From contig JAHBUL010000007.1 in assembly GCA_019638085.1 (NCBI GenBank), forward strand, positions 1 through 64,000: DNA of 64,000 nt, read 5' to 3'. Below are positions 8,870 through 16,934 of this stretch, in pieces. The position numbers and the translations under genes were made by a program. The stretch comes from Flavobacteriales bacterium. Lineage in GTDB: Bacteria; Bacteroidota; Bacteroidia; Flavobacteriales_F; PHOS-HE28. How positions within the stretch are numbered: the first letter of the stretch is position 1; every line of letters begins with the position of its first letter. The notes under the pieces are model-generated. The model was given only the letters and a program-made list of their open reading frames with translations, had not been told where the DNA came from and made no database searches.

Positions 8870-10411
8870 ATGAGCAATCAAGAAGACCGCCTGAAGACCC
8901 TTATCGGCCACGCCAAGGAATATGGATTCGTGTTCCAGAGCAGCGAGATCTACGATGGCCTCAGTGCCACCTACGACTATGGCCCATATGGTGTGGAACT
9001 GAAGAACAACCTCCGGCGCTACTGGTGGGAGGCCATGACCAAGCTCAACGAGAACATCGTGGGCTTGGATGCCGCCATCTTCATGCACCCCACCGTGTGG
9101 AAGGCCAGCGGCCACGTGGATGCCTTCAACGATCCCTTGATCGACAACAAGGACAGCAAGAAGCGCTACCGCGCCGACGTGCTGCTGGAAGAGCATGTCG
9201 GGAAGTATGAGGACCGGATCACCAAGGAGGTGGAGAAGGGAAAGAAACGCTTCGCCGAAGGATTTGACGAAGTGCAGTTCCGCGCCACCAACCCTAACGT
9301 GAAGCGGGCACAGGAACGCATTGATGCCGTGGAAGAACGAATGAAGGCCGCGCTGGATGCCAACGATCTCGAGGCCTTGCGCCAGCTGATCATCGATGAG
9401 GAGATCAAATGCCCGATCAGCGGCACCGCCAACTGGACCGAGGTGCGCCAGTTCAACCTGATGTTCGCCACCGAGCTCGGCAGCGTGAGCGGCGAAAGCA
9501 GCACGATCTTCCTGCGGCCGGAAACGGCCCAAGGCATTTTCGTGAACTATCTCAATGTGCAGAAAAGCGCGAGGATGAAGATCCCCTTCGGCATCGCACA
9601 GACCGGCAAGGCGTTCCGCAACGAGATCGTTGCGCGGCAGTTCGTGTTCCGCATGCGGGAATTCGAGCAGATGGAGCTGCAGTACTTCGTGAAGCCAGGT
9701 ACCGAGATGGAATGGTACGAGACCTGGAAGGCGAAGCGCATCGCATGGCACAAGGCGCTGGGCCTGCCGGAAGAGAACTACCGCTTCCACGACCACATCA
9801 AGCTGGCGCACTACGCCAATGCCGCCTGCGACATCGAGTTCAAGTTCCCCATGGGCTTCAAGGAGCTCGAAGGCATCCACAGCCGCACCGATTTCGACCT
9901 GAAGCAACACGAGGAGTTCAGCGGCAAGAAACTGCGCTACTTCGACACCGAGACCAACGAGAGCTACATCCCCTACGTGGTGGAAACATCCATCGGCCTG
10001 GACCGCCTGTTCCTCGCCGTGCTGAGCGCTGCCTACGATGAAGAGAAATTGGAGAGCGGCGAGGAGCGCGTGGTATTGCGCATACCAGCGCCATTGGCCC
10101 CGGTGAAGTTGGCCGTGCTACCCTTGGTGAAGAAGGACGGCCTGCCTGAAAAAGCACGTACCATCACCGACGCCTTGAAGCTGGACCACAATTGCCAGTA
10201 CGACGACAAGGACAGCATCGGCAAGCGCTACCGCAGGCAGGACGCCATCGGTACGCCCTACTGCATCACCGTGGACCACGATTCCCTCACCGACGACAAG
10301 GTGACCATCCGCGACCGCGACACCATGCAGCAAGAGCGCGTGGCGATCAGCGAGCTGGGTAGCATCGTGAGCGGGAAGGTGGATCTGCGCGGGCTGTTGC
10401 GGAAGTTGTAG
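8870..10411 (+). CDS. glyS: Glycine--tRNA ligase (dimeric, eukaryote/archaea-like form)
   Basis: Charges tRNA-Gly. The 513-aa class II synthetase starts MSNQEDRLKTLIGHAKEYGF; start chosen at 8870 because homology-like sequence begins there. Motif 2 region FRNEIVARQFVFRMREFEQM, the insertion with YRFHDHIKLAHYANAACDIE, and motif 3 ETSIGLDRLFLAVL are visible. The C-terminal anticodon-binding domain begins near PLAPVKLAVLPLVKKDG. Length matches the single-chain GlyRS typical of Bacteroidota. The GlyRS identification is firm. Confidence 0.96.
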   Translation: MSNQEDRLKTLIGHAKEYGFVFQSSEIYDGLSATYDYGPYGVELKNNLRRYWWEAMTKLNENIVGLDAAIFMHPTVWKASGHVDAFNDPLIDNKDSKKRYRADVLLEEHVGKYEDRITKEVEKGKKRFAEGFDEVQFRATNPNVKRAQERIDAVEERMKAALDANDLEALRQLIIDEEIKCPISGTANWTEVRQFNLMFATELGSVSGESSTIFLRPETAQGIFVNYLNVQKSARMKIPFGIAQTGKAFRNEIVARQFVFRMREFEQMELQYFVKPGTEMEWYETWKAKRIAWHKALGLPEENYRFHDHIKLAHYANAACDIEFKFPMGFKELEGIHSRTDFDLKQHEEFSGKKLRYFDTETNESYIPYVVETSIGLDRLFLAVLSAAYDEEKLESGEERVVLRIPAPLAPVKLAVLPLVKKDGLPEKARTITDALKLDHNCQYDDKDSIGKRYRRQDAIGTPYCITVDHDSLTDDKVTIRDRDTMQQERVAISELGSIVSGKVDLRGLLRKL

Positions 10412-10438
10412 GGCGCGCCTTCCGATCTTCGCCATACC

Positions 10439-10663
10439 ATGGCCAAAAAGAAAAGTAGCGCTGCAGAAGCAGTGAAAGCACGTGCGCGGCGGGCTGCGCC
10501 GAAGCGTACAGCCGGAAACGACCGGAAGGCTGATACCACGATCAAACGGACTGTAACCAAGCGGAGCTCCGAGGGCTATGACGCGGATAAATACACCGGT
10601 GCGATCCCTGGTCTTGCGGAGCGCATGAAGGAGTATTTGGAACACATGCGCGATGGCCGCTGA
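10439..10663 (+). CDS. Small basic antitoxin-like protein next to a decayed PIN gene
   Basis: 74 aa: a lysine/arginine-rich N-terminal half (MAKKKSSAAEAVKARARRAA), then YTGAIPGLAERMKEYLEHMR. Its 3' end overlaps the PIN pseudogene by 11 bases, as antitoxin and toxin genes usually do. It lies 27 bases after glyS. The basic N-terminus could bind DNA or RNA. Antitoxin role inferred only from position; the gene may be on its way out since its toxin is broken. Confidence 0.6.
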   Translation: MAKKKSSAAEAVKARARRAAPKRTAGNDRKADTTIKRTVTKRSSEGYDADKYTGAIPGLAERMKEYLEHMRDGR

Positions 10664-11008
10664 GCGCCTGCTGGCGGACACCAATGCACTCATTCATCAA
10701 TTGGGTGGTGACCCACGTGTGGGAGAACTGCTGAAAGGCAAAAAGGTCCATATCTCGTTCGTCACGCAAATTGAATTGCTCAGTTGGGCTGGCTATATGG
10801 CAAAAGAGCGGGCAGTGGTTGCGGAACAATTATTATGGACGCAAGCGAACGGGTGAAGATGATCGCCATTGATCTTCGGATCAAGTACAAGTTGAAACTC
10901 GCCGATGCCTTGATCGCAGCCACCGCCATCAGCCTGAACATCCCGCTGGTCACGCAAGACTAGCATTTCAACCGACTGAAGGAGGAGGTGGAGCTTTATA
11001 TGCTCTGA
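10653..11008 (+). pseudogene. Broken PIN-domain (VapC-like) toxin gene
   Basis: The first frame (10653-10856) encodes the PIN N-terminal half: LLADTNALIHQL with the first catalytic Asp, and ISFVTQIELLSW with the conserved Glu. The reading then moves to another frame near 10830-10850, which encodes IDLRIKYKLKLADALIAATA, the conserved C-terminal half with its Asp. That frame is interrupted by TAG at 10961-10963 in the segment PLVTQD-stop-HF and ends at 11006-11008. The middle also looks about ten codons short for the family. A frameshift plus a nonsense codon make this a pseudogene, barring sequencing errors. Confidence 0.8.
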
Positions 11009-11188
11009 GCATTTTGGAAATCCTTTATATCCTGTCCTGAACGTGGTATGGGATTCAGCGAAGCATTTTGCCGTTGCTCGTTCTTCGTGCACACGCTCGA
11101 GCCTTAAGGATAACCGATCCTGCACCCGATGGCCTCTCGGCCTATTCAATTAATACCTTGTTGATCATTCATCTAAAAACCCACACCG

Positions 11189-12991
11189 ATGAGACATATC
11201 TACGCACTCTTTTCTTCTGTTGCGCTGTTGAGCGCTACTTCGTTGATGGCGCAATTATCCTCTGCCTACAGTATTCTGGACGTGAATGATGTGGCTGCTC
11301 GGTTCCATTCGAACGGATTGATCGGCATGAACGCAGCGAGCGGTGCCCCCGGTTTCTTTGTACCCAGAACCGCGGGAAATACCGGCCCCTCCCCGCTGTT
11401 TGCAGCTGGCATGTGGGTGGGAGGTGTGGATGCTGACAACCAGTTGCACTTCGCCGGTGAACGCTTCGAGCAGGTAGGTCGGGACTTCTTCCCCGGACCA
11501 TTGGGCACTGGTGCCACTATCACTCCTGCCGTGTCATTGCAGTATGATATGTTGAGCTCGGTGAATCGGTTGGATGTGGAGCGGCAATTGGCCTACTTCG
11601 ATTGCTTGGCCGATCCTGGTTGCAACGAGCAAGTCGATTTCCCCGGCTATACAGTGCCTTCCAACTTCAGCCTATGGCCCGCCAATGGGGATGTCCCTTT
11701 GGGCCAAGCCCACGATCTGGCGCCCTACTTCGATTACAATAACAATGGAGTTTATGATCCGGAAAACGGGGATGCCCCGTGCATTTTCGGTGACCGGTCC
11801 CTCTATACCATCTACAATGACAACCTGGCTCCCCACACCGAAAGTGGTGGACTGCCGATCGGGTTGGAGATCCACATGATGCCGTTCGCATATTCCAGCG
11901 CTGATCAAGCGGTGAACCAGACGTTGTTCATCCGCTACAACATCATCAATCGCGGCTCGCTTGAGCTGAACAACACCTACATCGGGCTCTTCAACGATTT
12001 CGATCTGGGTTGCGGGAATGATGACTACCTGCAATGCGATGTTGGCCGGAACTTGATCATGGTGCTAAATGGCGACAACAATGATGAGGATTGCTTTGGT
12101 CACCTCGGCTACGGAACACAACCGCCCGCATTCGGCCATGTGATCCTGCAAGGTCCGAAAATGAATATGGACGGGCAGGATAACACGGATACCCTTACCG
12201 CTGACGGATACAATGGCACGGGCTTTAATGACGGCATCGTGGACAATGAACGGTTCGGATTGGGTCGGTTCATGGGGTTCAGCAATGCATCCGGCCCCAC
12301 CTCCGATCCGAACACGGCGGTCGAGTACTATCAATACTTGACCGGGCAATGGAAGGACAATACCCCCTTGACGTACGGAGGGTCCGGCTATGCAACGGAT
12401 CCTTCGGCAGTGCCCGCACGCTCCCTGTTCCCCGGCAACAGCGATCCGTTGGGCGTGGGTACCAATGGCCAAGTGATGCCCGCTTGGACGGAGGCAAGTG
12501 CAGGCAACCAGCCCGGCGACCGGCGCGGTGTGGCCTCGATGGGTCCGTTCACCTTGGAGCCTGGGCAAGAGGAAGTGATCGTGGTGGCTTACGTGTATGC
12601 GCGGGCAGGCAGCGGTGGACCGGAAGCCAGTGTGGCCGCATTGCAACAGCGCACCGATAGCATCCGCGCTTTCGCGCAATCCATCGTCGGTTTATTAGGT
12701 GAAGGATCACCCTGTGCTGGCTTTACCACCGGGATCACATCCACTGTCACCAAAGACGTTGGACTGCGCCTGTATCCCAACCCGGCAAACGACCAGCTGC
12801 ATATAGTGCTGCCAAGATCCACCACACGCAGCACGATCTCCATCTTCGACAGCCAAGGTGCGCTGGTGCTGAAACAAGAAGTGAGCAGCGATGACCAGAT
12901 CATCGATGTTGTACAGCTGCGCTCGGGCCTCTACTTGGCAAGGGTGCAAAGCGGCGGGAAGAGCTATGGCCAGTCGTTTGTGAAGGAGTAG
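11189..12991 (+). CDS. Large T9SS-exported protein of unknown function
   Basis: 600 aa with a signal peptide (MRHIYALFSSVALLSATSLMAQ). The body contains GMWVGGVD, a calcium-binding-like DYNNNGVYDPENGD and NDFDLGCGNDDYLQC, typical of large Bacteroidota secreted beta proteins of unknown role. The last about 75 residues form a type A sorting domain (LRLYPNPANDQLHIVLP ... SFVKE). It would be exported by T9SS and attached to the surface or released. An excellent terminator follows 20 bases after the stop. Confidence 0.85.
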   Translation: MRHIYALFSSVALLSATSLMAQLSSAYSILDVNDVAARFHSNGLIGMNAASGAPGFFVPRTAGNTGPSPLFAAGMWVGGVDADNQLHFAGERFEQVGRDFFPGPLGTGATITPAVSLQYDMLSSVNRLDVERQLAYFDCLADPGCNEQVDFPGYTVPSNFSLWPANGDVPLGQAHDLAPYFDYNNNGVYDPENGDAPCIFGDRSLYTIYNDNLAPHTESGGLPIGLEIHMMPFAYSSADQAVNQTLFIRYNIINRGSLELNNTYIGLFNDFDLGCGNDDYLQCDVGRNLIMVLNGDNNDEDCFGHLGYGTQPPAFGHVILQGPKMNMDGQDNTDTLTADGYNGTGFNDGIVDNERFGLGRFMGFSNASGPTSDPNTAVEYYQYLTGQWKDNTPLTYGGSGYATDPSAVPARSLFPGNSDPLGVGTNGQVMPAWTEASAGNQPGDRRGVASMGPFTLEPGQEEVIVVAYVYARAGSGGPEASVAALQQRTDSIRAFAQSIVGLLGEGSPCAGFTTGITSTVTKDVGLRLYPNPANDQLHIVLPRSTTRSTISIFDSQGALVLKQEVSSDDQIIDVVQLRSGLYLARVQSGGKSYGQSFVKE

Positions 12992-13010
12992 CAGCATCAG
13001 AAAAAGTCGC

Positions 13011-13049
13011 AAAAGGAGTGCATTCAACGAGGGTGAATGCACTCCTTTG
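13011..13049 (+). terminator. Intrinsic terminator after the T9SS gene
   Basis: A perfect 15-bp stem (aaaggagtgcattca / tgaatgcactccttt) with a 7-base loop lies at 13012-13048, 20 bases after the stop at 12991. It is followed by a short T-rich stretch. Confidence 0.85.
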
Positions 13050-13172
13050 TTCGTTGCCTGGTCGGTTCATGTACCATCATGTGGCATGGTTGCCAAGCAT
13101 CCGATCCGGGCTGGCGCTTTTTCCCGATTACAATTCGCGGACTCGAATTACCTTCGCAGCCCTCAATCACCT

Positions 13173-13254
13173 ACCCAGGTGGCGGAATTGGTAGACGCGC
13201 TGGTCTCAAACACCAGTGATGAAAGTCGTGCGGGTTCGATTCCCGCCCTGGGTA
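13173..13254 (+). tRNA. tRNA-Leu (anticodon CAA)
   Basis: The acceptor arms acccagg (13173-13179) and cctgggt (13247-13253) pair fully and 13254 is A73. The D arm is gcggaattggtagacgc, the anticodon loop ctcaaac gives CAA, a variable arm follows, and the T arm is gcggg-ttcgatt-cccgc. CCA is not encoded. The G of the conserved D loop and the long variable arm agree with a leucine tRNA. Confidence 0.95.
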
Positions 13255-13261
13255 CTTCTCG

Positions 13262-13297
13262 GATCGGATGATCAGATGATCGGGCGATCAGATCATG
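13262..13297. repeat. 'gatgatca' cluster after tRNA-Leu
   Basis: Overlapping copies of gatcggatgatca, gatgatc and gcgatcagatc sit just 3' of the tRNA. The strings gatcggatgatca and gcgatcagat recur at 50075-50101 upstream of asnS, so this is a dispersed short repeat rather than chance. Confidence 0.45.
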
Positions 13298-13319
13298 GAG
13301 TTTGACCCACTCCTCCCCG

Positions 13320-13769
13320 ATGCAAAAAGACTCTTTGACCTATGCCAACCCCGCCAAGCAGGAGCGCTACGATCGGGCCTATATGAAGATGGCCTTGGAG
13401 TGGGCCAAGCTCAGCCACTGCACGAGAAAGCAAGTGGGCGCGCTTCTGGTGAAGGATGGCATGATCATCAGCGACGGCTATAACGGCACCCCTACCGGCT
13501 TCCCCAACGATTGTGAAGACGCACAAGGTGCCACGCATTGGTACGTTCTTCATGCCGAGGCCAACGCCATCATGAAAGTGGCCCGAAGCACCAACAACGC
13601 CCGTGACGCTACCCTGTACCTCACCCATTCCCCTTGCAAGGACTGTAGTAAGCTCGTCCTTCAGGCTGGCATCAAGCGGCTCGTCTATCTCGATCCGTAC
13701 AAGGACACTTCCGGCCTCGACCTACTGGAGAAAGGCGGGGTACTGATCAAATGGCTCCGGACAACGTGA
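13320..13769 (+). CDS. Deoxycytidylate deaminase family protein
   Basis: Zinc-dependent cytidine/deoxycytidylate deaminase fold, 149 aa from the ATG at 13320. The frame also runs to a TTG at 13302. Zinc-site motifs are clear: HAEANAIM (His ligand and catalytic Glu) and PCKDCSKLV (two Cys ligands). The segment ISDGYNGTPTGFPNDCED matches the dCMP deaminase group (ComEB-like), which makes dUMP for thymidylate synthesis. Its last 19 bases overlap the S41 protease gene, so the two are probably co-transcribed. Confidence 0.9.
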   Translation: MQKDSLTYANPAKQERYDRAYMKMALEWAKLSHCTRKQVGALLVKDGMIISDGYNGTPTGFPNDCEDAQGATHWYVLHAEANAIMKVARSTNNARDATLYLTHSPCKDCSKLVLQAGIKRLVYLDPYKDTSGLDLLEKGGVLIKWLRTT

Positions 13770-15394
13770 ACGGGCAAGGGAATAGGACGTGGTCCTGGGC
13801 GGTGTTGCTTCCGCTGCTCCTCGGCATTGCCGTGGCGGGTGGGTATTTCATCGGTTCTCGCGTGGGGGTCAGTGATACGGGATCCATGCAGTTCTTCGAA
13901 CTGCGCCGGAACACACCTGCCGCCAAGCTCCAGCAAGTGCTGGAATTGATCGATCGGCAGTATGTGGATACGGTGCAGGAAGGCAAATTGGTGGATGAGG
14001 TCCTGCAGAACATGCTCCAGCAGTTGGACCCCCACAGCTACTACATCAGCGCAGCGGATCTTCGTGCAGCGGAGGAACCCTTGGAAGGCAGTTTCATGGG
14101 CATTGGTGTGGAGTTCAGCATTCAACGGGATACCATCGTTGTGGTGGCCACCATCGAAGGTGGGCCCAGCGAAGCGCTCGGCATCCGGGCGGGGGACCGG
14201 CTGGTAAGCGCGGACAGCACCAAGCTGGCCGGAGTGGGGGTTACCAATGACATGGTGATGAAGGCCCTGCGCGGTCCCGCCAACACCAAGGTCACCGTGG
14301 GCGTGGTGCGCGGAGGAGGAAAGCCCTTTGATGTGACGATCACGCGGGGACCCATACCCATCAACAGTGTGGCCGTCGCCTTGATGGATGAGGATAGCAC
14401 GGGATACCTGCGGCTATCCCGGTTCGCCCGCACAACCCACGAGGAGTTCCTGAAAGCAACCGGCGAACTGAAGGCCAAAGGCATGAAACGCCTGGTGCTG
14501 GACCTGCGTGGTAACGGCGGTGGCTACCTGAATGCCGCGATCGGGATCTGCGAGGAGCTTCTGCCAAAAGGAACAGAGATCGTGTACACCGAAGGGCGTG
14601 CATCCCCGCGACAGGACTATAAGGCTGATGGAGGGGGAAGCTTGATCGATATGCCTTTGGCCGTGCTGATCGATGAAGGTTCCGCCTCGGCGAGCGAGAT
14701 CGTGTCCGGTGCGGTGCAGGATAATGACCGTGGTCTGATCGTGGGTCGGCGCTCCTTCGGCAAAGGCCTGGTACAGGAGCAAGTGAACCTGCGGGATAAC
14801 AGCGCCGTGCGCCTTACCACGGCACGCTACTACACGCCCAGCGGAAGAAGCATCCAGCGCCCTTATGGCAATGGCGTGGACTACAAGGATGATCTGGAAG
14901 CACGCTACATCCACGGGGAGTTGCTGAACGTCGACAGCATCCATCTGGATTCCTCACAAGCCTACACGACCAAAAAAGGCCGCACGGTATATGGTGGTGG
15001 TGGTATCATGCCCGATATTTTCGTTCCTGCCGATACCGCCGACCGCTCAACCTACTTGAGTGAGTTGTTCTTCTCGGGTTCCTTGAACCGGTATGCGTTC
15101 GATGTGGCCGACAGGCATCGTGGGAAGTTGAAGAAGTACGGAACTCCAGAGCGGTTCAATGCGGAATATGAGATCACACCTGCTCAACTGAATGGCTTGG
15201 CCACTGAGGCGAAGGCGGCCGGCGTGGACTACGATCCCCAAGGTTTGAAGCTCTCCTCTTCGGTGATCGCACTGCGGCTCAAGGCAGGCATTGCGCGCAA
15301 CATCTGGGGTGAGAACGGATACTACAGGGTGCTGTTGGAGGATGACCGCATCTACGAACGGGCCCGGGAAGCTCTTCACGACCAAACACCTTGA
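13751..15394 (+). CDS. S41 family C-terminal processing peptidase
   Basis: A periplasmic serine protease that trims or degrades proteins from their C-termini. The 547-aa product has one N-terminal membrane segment (about residues 14-34, VLLPLLLGIAVAGGYFIG), a PDZ domain (about 110-200, FMGIGVEFS ... IRAGDRLVSAD) and an S41 domain. The catalytic Ser lies near residue 310 in DEGSASASEIVSG and the Lys near 337 in RRSFGKGLVQ. The C-terminal 100 residues form the helical tail common in Bacteroidota Ctp proteins. It overlaps the deaminase gene by 19 bases. Confidence 0.93.
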   Translation: MAPDNVNGQGNRTWSWAVLLPLLLGIAVAGGYFIGSRVGVSDTGSMQFFELRRNTPAAKLQQVLELIDRQYVDTVQEGKLVDEVLQNMLQQLDPHSYYISAADLRAAEEPLEGSFMGIGVEFSIQRDTIVVVATIEGGPSEALGIRAGDRLVSADSTKLAGVGVTNDMVMKALRGPANTKVTVGVVRGGGKPFDVTITRGPIPINSVAVALMDEDSTGYLRLSRFARTTHEEFLKATGELKAKGMKRLVLDLRGNGGGYLNAAIGICEELLPKGTEIVYTEGRASPRQDYKADGGGSLIDMPLAVLIDEGSASASEIVSGAVQDNDRGLIVGRRSFGKGLVQEQVNLRDNSAVRLTTARYYTPSGRSIQRPYGNGVDYKDDLEARYIHGELLNVDSIHLDSSQAYTTKKGRTVYGGGGIMPDIFVPADTADRSTYLSELFFSGSLNRYAFDVADRHRGKLKKYGTPERFNAEYEITPAQLNGLATEAKAAGVDYDPQGLKLSSSVIALRLKAGIARNIWGENGYYRVLLEDDRIYERAREALHDQTP

Positions 15395-15404
15395 GCTGAT
15401 CACC

Positions 15405-15445
15405 ACAAAAGAAAAGGGGCCTTTCGGCCCCTCGTTCTTTCTTGT
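15405..15445. terminator. Bidirectional intrinsic terminator
   Basis: The hairpin ggggcc-tttc-ggcccc is flanked by A-rich DNA on the left and T-rich DNA on the right (caaaagaaaa ... ttctttcttgtgg). It can serve both the S41 gene and the convergent lipoprotein gene. Confidence 0.8.
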
Positions 15446-15454
15446 GGTCAATGC

Positions 15455-15736
15455 TTACTTAACGGCCTTCTCGGCTGCCTCGTTGGCCTTGTTCACTGCA
15501 TCTTGAGCAGCATCGGTGGCATTCTCCATCGATTGCTTAACAGTGTCCATGGCTGCGCTGGTGGTGCTGTCGATCGTGGCAGCGGCCTCCTCGGCAGCGT
15601 CTTGGGCCTTGTCCATCAATTCAGTGGCATTGTCATTGGCAGCATCCATGGTGTCTGCTGCATTCTCCTCCACATTGCTCCCGCAGGCTACGAAAAGTGC
15701 TACGGTAGTGGCAAGCATTGCGAACTTCCTGATCAT
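15455..15736 (-). CDS. Small alanine-rich lipoprotein with amphipathic helices
   Basis: 93 aa with an N-terminal signal and a lipobox (ALFVACGS), so lipidated at Cys18. The mature part is almost entirely Ala, Asp, Glu, Asn, Thr and Lys in an 11-residue-like pattern (ATELMDKAQDAAEEAAAT, NATDAAQDAVNKANEAAEKA). It resembles LEA or apolipoprotein-like helical proteins. No tryptophan and few large residues suggest an extended helix in the periplasm, possibly a stress or envelope spacer protein. Function unknown. It converges on the S41 gene with a shared terminator. Confidence 0.75.
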   Translation of the reverse strand: MIRKFAMLATTVALFVACGSNVEENAADTMDAANDNATELMDKAQDAAEEAAATIDSTTSAAMDTVKQSMENATDAAQDAVNKANEAAEKAVK

Positions 15737-15861
15737 CCTTGTTGTTGGTTTGGTGAAAGTGGGCGCAAATGTAAGTGGAGGCAGGCTTTCCCGGAAAAAA
15801 ATGTTAAGCCGATCGGCTAACTTGCACCCTTCATCGTCAAACCTTTAAAAATTCCCTACAA

Positions 15862-16470
15862 ATGGCATTCGAACTCCCGTCCCTACCCTACGCATTCAAC
15901 GCTTTGGAACCTCATATCGACGCTCGAACGATGGAGATCCACCATGGTAAACACCATCAGGGATATGTGAACAACCTCAACAAGGCGATCGAGGGTACTC
16001 CTTTGGAGGGAAAGTCGATCGAAGAGATCCTGAAGAACCTGGACATGAAGAACGCAGCCGTTCGCAACAACGGTGGCGGCCACTATAACCACAGTCTCTT
16101 CTGGACCGTGATGGGTGCGAACGCAGGTGGCGAACCACAAGGCGAGCTGGCCGAGGCCATCAAGCGCGATCTCGGTGGATCCGATGCTTTCAAGGAAAAA
16201 TTCGCCAATGCCGCTGCAACCCGTTTCGGCAGCGGATGGGCATGGCTATGTGTTCATAAGGGCGGCAAAGTGGAGATCTGCTCAACCCCTAACCAGGACA
16301 ATCCCCTAATGCCCGATACGGGTTGCGGTGGTACCCCGATCCTTGGCGTTGACGTTTGGGAGCATGCCTACTACCTGCACTATCAGAACCGGCGCCCCGA
16401 CTACCTGAAAGCATGGTGGAACGTGGTGAATTGGGATGCCGTGGCCAAGCGCTACGCGAACGCCAAGTGA
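15862..16470 (+). CDS. sodA: Superoxide dismutase (Fe/Mn family)
   Basis: Converts superoxide to hydrogen peroxide and oxygen. The 202-aa protein has all four metal ligands: His27 (EIHHGKHH), His77 ([10 protein letters not shown]), Asp164 and His168 ([11 protein letters not shown]). The GGH segment and the Gln in NQDNPL follow the Mn-type pattern, although many Bacteroidota enzymes accept either metal, so the metal is not certain. No signal peptide, so cytosolic. A strong hairpin follows 18 bases after the stop. Confidence 0.95.
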   Translation: MAFELPSLPYAFNALEPHIDARTMEIHHGKHHQGYVNNLNKAIEGTPLEGKSIEEILKNLDMKNAAVRNNGGGHYNHSLFWTVMGANAGGEPQGELAEAIKRDLGGSDAFKEKFANAAATRFGSGWAWLCVHKGGKVEICSTPNQDNPLMPDTGCGGTPILGVDVWEHAYYLHYQNRRPDYLKAWWNVVNWDAVAKRYANAK

Positions 16471-16488
16471 CCCTCGTGGCCGAAGAAC

Positions 16489-16524
16489 AAGCGGGCGGCA
16501 CCGATCTCCGGTGGCCGCCCGCTT
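16489..16524 (+). terminator. Terminator hairpin after the SOD gene
   Basis: Long GC-rich stem: aagcgggcgg pairs with ccgcccgctt, extended by cacc/ggtg, and is followed by acttttg. The T-rich tail overlaps the -7 box of the next gene. Confidence 0.75.
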
Positions 16525-16531
16525 ACTTTTG
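16524..16531 (+). promoter_or_regulatory. -7 promoter box TACTTTTG before the TM2 gene
   Basis: Exact TAnnTTTG match ending 4 bases before the ATG at 16536. If used, the mRNA would be leaderless. Confidence 0.4.
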
Positions 16532-16535
16532 ACCC

Positions 16536-16934
16536 ATGCCCGCTCGCACCCTACTGCCCCTCTTTTGTGCGGTATTGATGTGGCTTGCTCCACGTTCGAG
16601 TTCAGCAGCCGGTCCGTTCCAAGATCGCTCCATGGTCGTCTTGGAACTCCTTCCCGTTGACACCACTACCCTGCTTTCAGACCATCGCGAACCCCAACGG
16701 TTGGTGGCGGCCACGCTTACTCTCACATTGGGAGTGTTCGCAGCACATCGGCTCTATTTCGGTACCGATGTTAAGGTGCCCATCATATACGGGCTCACGT
16801 TCGGTGGCTTCGGTGTCCTCGTCCTGATCGACCTGGCCCACATCATCTTCACGAAGGACCTGAAGCCCTACATGAACAACAACAAAGTGTTCATGTGGTC
16901 CACCGAGCGGTCCGATCCGCTTACTCCACCGTAA
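16536..16934 (+). CDS. TM2-domain membrane protein
   Basis: 132 aa. A signal peptide (about 1-24, ending SSSAAG) is followed by a TM2-like unit: the first hydrophobic helix LTLTLGVFAAHRLYFG with the typical G-x-H-R-x-Y-x-G turn, then IYGLTFGGFGVLVLIDLAHI with the conserved Asp. TM2 proteins are small membrane proteins of poorly known role. The stop overlaps the 3' end of convergent glmS by 14 bases. Family assignment is good; function unknown. Confidence 0.75.
   Translation: MPARTLLPLFCAVLMWLAPRSSSAAGPFQDRSMVVLELLPVDTTTLLSDHREPQRLVAATLTLTLGVFAAHRLYFGTDVKVPIIYGLTFGGFGVLVLIDLAHIIFTKDLKPYMNNNKVFMWSTERSDPLTPP

Noticed and set aside
13037..13219. Open frame over the terminator and tRNA-Leu region
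   Set aside because: It runs through a perfect terminator stem and into the tRNA gene, so it is not coding.
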